Below, piece after piece: positions 62,936 through 64,000 of a DNA stretch of 64,000 bases. The stretch is taken from the NCBI RefSeq assembly GCF_021530565.1, contig NZ_JAKGBI010000009.1, positions 124,001-188,000 on the forward strand, in the 5' to 3' direction. Numbering within the stretch: the first letter of the stretch is position 1; each line of letters starts with the position of its first letter. The notes beneath the pieces are model-generated. The model was not told the DNA's origin, ran no database searches, and saw nothing but the letters and a program-made list of their open reading frames with translations. Source of the DNA: Pseudoalteromonas sp. SMS1. Lineage in GTDB: Bacteria; Pseudomonadota; Gammaproteobacteria; Enterobacterales; Alteromonadaceae. A program made the position numbers and the translations under genes.

Positions 62936-62981
62936 CCCAAACAACAATGATAACTAGAGATTACTAGATGAAACAAATGCT

Positions 62982-63011
62982 AAAAAGCCACGTACATGCG
63001 TGGCTTTTTTT
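62982..63011. terminator. Bidirectional terminator between DUF2069 and rnfH
   Basis: AAAAAGCCACG (62982-62992) and CGTGGCTTTTT (62999-63009) form a perfect 11-bp stem with a 6-base loop and T/A tracts on both sides, between convergent genes. Confidence 0.9.
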
Positions 63012-63026
63012 GACTGAGATAGCTAA

Positions 63027-63341
63027 TCAGGCTCTACCGCCAGTGATCTTGTTCGCACGCCCTTCTTCTTTTGCTCTGTCTGCTCGGCGTCTTCTTGCTT
63101 CCTTAGGATCTGCAATTAACGGTCGGTAAACCTCTACCCTGTCACCTTCTTTTACTACTTGGTGTAATTTAACTGTTCGGTTCCATATCCCTAAGCTCAA
63201 ATTCGTCGGGTCAATTTCTGGGCAACGCTCCATGATCCCTGATTGCAGCACTACTTGTTCAGCAGAAGTGCCTTCTGCAACGTCAACTGTCAAGCTAGTC
63301 GCTTTATCAGGCAGTGCAAATACAACGTCAACTTTTATCAT
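63027..63341 (-). CDS. rnfH: RnfH family ubiquitin-like protein
   Basis: This 104-residue beta-grasp protein has the RnfH layout: an N-terminal VVFALPDKATSLTVDV strand pair, GIWNRTVKLHQVVKEGDRVEVYRPL, and the C-terminal PKEARRRRADRAKEEGR tail. It overlaps ratA by one base. The pair ratA-rnfH next to smpB is conserved in gammaproteobacteria. The molecular role is not settled. Confidence 0.92.
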   Translation of the reverse strand: MIKVDVVFALPDKATSLTVDVAEGTSAEQVVLQSGIMERCPEIDPTNLSLGIWNRTVKLHQVVKEGDRVEVYRPLIADPKEARRRRADRAKEEGRANKITGGRA

Positions 63342-63775
63342 TATCTGACTCCGTAGACAGACTTAGCACGTTGTGTAAACGCAGAAACCATGTTTTTTGC
63401 AACTTCATTAAACACTTTACCAAATGCAAGTTCGATGAGTTTACTGGCAAATTCAAACTCCAGCTTCAAGTTGACTTTGCAAGCATGCTCATCCAGCTCA
63501 ACAAACTCCCAATGTCCTTGAAGCGACTTAAATGGGCCGTCTACCAACTGCATTTTGACTTTGTTTCCTTCAAATATATTTTTAGTGGTAAACCACTTAG
63601 TGAGGCCTGCCTTCGTGATTTCTAGGCTGGCGGTCATTTCTTCATTTGAACTACTTAGTACTTTTGCGCCGGAACAGTTTGGTAAGAAATCCGGGTAGGC
63701 GTTCACATCATTAACTAGATCAAACATTTCTTGTGTGCTGTACATCACCAATGCACTTTTTTCTACTTGTGGCAT
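63341..63775 (-). CDS. ratA: RatA-type START-like protein (coenzyme Q-binding family)
   Basis: I choose ATG 63775 (GGAG 6 bases upstream; 144 residues). The product has a START-like fold: MFDLVNDVNAYPDFLPNC, ANKIFEGNKV-type middle and PFKSLQGHWEF. RatA was reported in E. coli as a toxin blocking ribosome association, but the family is related to COQ10, which binds ubiquinone. It is divergent from smpB. Confidence 0.92.
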   Translation of the reverse strand: MPQVEKSALVMYSTQEMFDLVNDVNAYPDFLPNCSGAKVLSSSNEEMTASLEITKAGLTKWFTTKNIFEGNKVKMQLVDGPFKSLQGHWEFVELDEHACKVNLKLEFEFASKLIELAFGKVFNEVAKNMVSAFTQRAKSVYGVR

Positions 63776-63916
63776 ACGTTCTCCAAACTTTATCAGCACG
63801 ATTTTACCAAGGTTTTTAAGATTTATCTTGTTTGCAGCGTCTCTGTAGGTGAAAATATGCCATAAAAATTAAATAACACTATTTTCCAATTCGATTTGTA
63901 GGTAGACTAAGCCATT

Positions 63917-64000
63917 ATGGCAAAGAAAAAATCAAATAAATCAACGAGCAATACTATCGCGTTAAACAAAAAAGCGCGTCATGAGTATTTTTTACACGAT
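63917..64000 (+). CDS. smpB: SsrA-binding protein SmpB, start only
   Basis: The first 28 codons are present (MAKKKSNKSTSNTIALNKKA and then RHEYFLHD), matching SmpB, which binds tmRNA in trans-translation. The rest is beyond the window edge. Its position opposite ratA is conserved. Confidence 0.92.
   Translation, partial: MAKKKSNKSTSNTIALNKKARHEYFLHD

Noticed and set aside
63027-63775. RatA-RatB toxin-antitoxin system
   Set aside because: The names suggest a toxin pair, but the genes are a conserved core pair beside smpB, and the family is better explained as ubiquinone-binding START-like and RnfH proteins. Nothing in the sequence shows toxicity.
1-64000. tRNA or rRNA genes, insertion sequences, prophage, CRISPR array
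   Set aside because: I looked for cloverleaf-like segments, transposase motifs, integrases and regularly spaced repeats and saw none that could be supported.

Overview
The window looks like a chromosomal segment of a marine gammaproteobacterium of the Alteromonadales, most like Pseudoalteromonas. I base this on protein similarity recalled by eye: fadI/fadJ, the bepA-yfgD-wrbA-DUF2069 run, ratA-rnfH next to smpB, epmC-yfcL, a large TonB receptor with a tryptophan-halogenase partner, and a LacI regulator beside pgi-zwf-pgl. Base composition is AT-leaning. I found no rRNA or tRNA gene, insertion sequence, prophage or CRISPR array, so this is mostly core chromosome with accessory metabolic modules.

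Layout. 1-5.1 kb: end of an unknown membrane-anchored protein, a phosphatase-like protein that has lost its catalytic Cys, an aldo/keto reductase, a LysR regulator and a divergent NRAMP-type transporter. 5.1-7.05 kb: epmC, an NAD-kinase-like gene and yfcL. 7.2-13.0 kb: a choline-to-betaine cluster (betI-betB-betA, a short BCCT transporter, a TorF-type porin) with a 20-bp palindromic operator before betI. 13.4-19.2 kb: a tripartite RND efflux operon. 19.6 kb: a small secreted protein made of two Cys-containing repeats. 20.3-23.7 kb: fadI-fadJ with a FadR-type operator. 24.0-33.1 kb: a MoxR/DUF58/VWA/BatD ('Bat') operon followed by an ECF sigma factor, DUF3379 and Tim44-domain genes. 33.2-37.3 kb: a BaeSR-like two-component system joined to a D-glycerate-3-kinase-like gene, then a REC/PilZ pair. 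37.3-42.8 kb: hrpA, a CBS protein and isoaspartyl peptidase.

43-55.6 kb is the most system-like part. SapC, a DUF6445 putative oxygenase, a tryptophan-halogenase-like flavoprotein and a TonB receptor sit beside pgl, zwf, pgi and a LacI-family regulator. The 14-mer TGACAACGCTGTCA occurs twice upstream of the TonB receptor and once between pgi and lacI. This suggests one LacI-type regulon joining outer-membrane uptake to glucose-6-phosphate oxidation.

55.6-59.1 kb: a three-part fusion (cysteine desulfurase, a degenerate metallo-beta-lactamase-like segment, rhodanese), a PerM/AI-2E-type membrane protein and a TusA-like protein with an altered CPxP motif. Together they may form an unusual sulfur-relay neighbourhood. 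59.3-64 kb: an unknown protein, bepA, yfgD-type arsC, a WrbA-like flavoprotein, DUF2069, rnfH, ratA and the start of smpB.

Several gene starts given here are internal to the longest open frames, chosen from ribosome-binding sites and family lengths. Family assignments come from recognising motifs and remembered homologues; no search was run.
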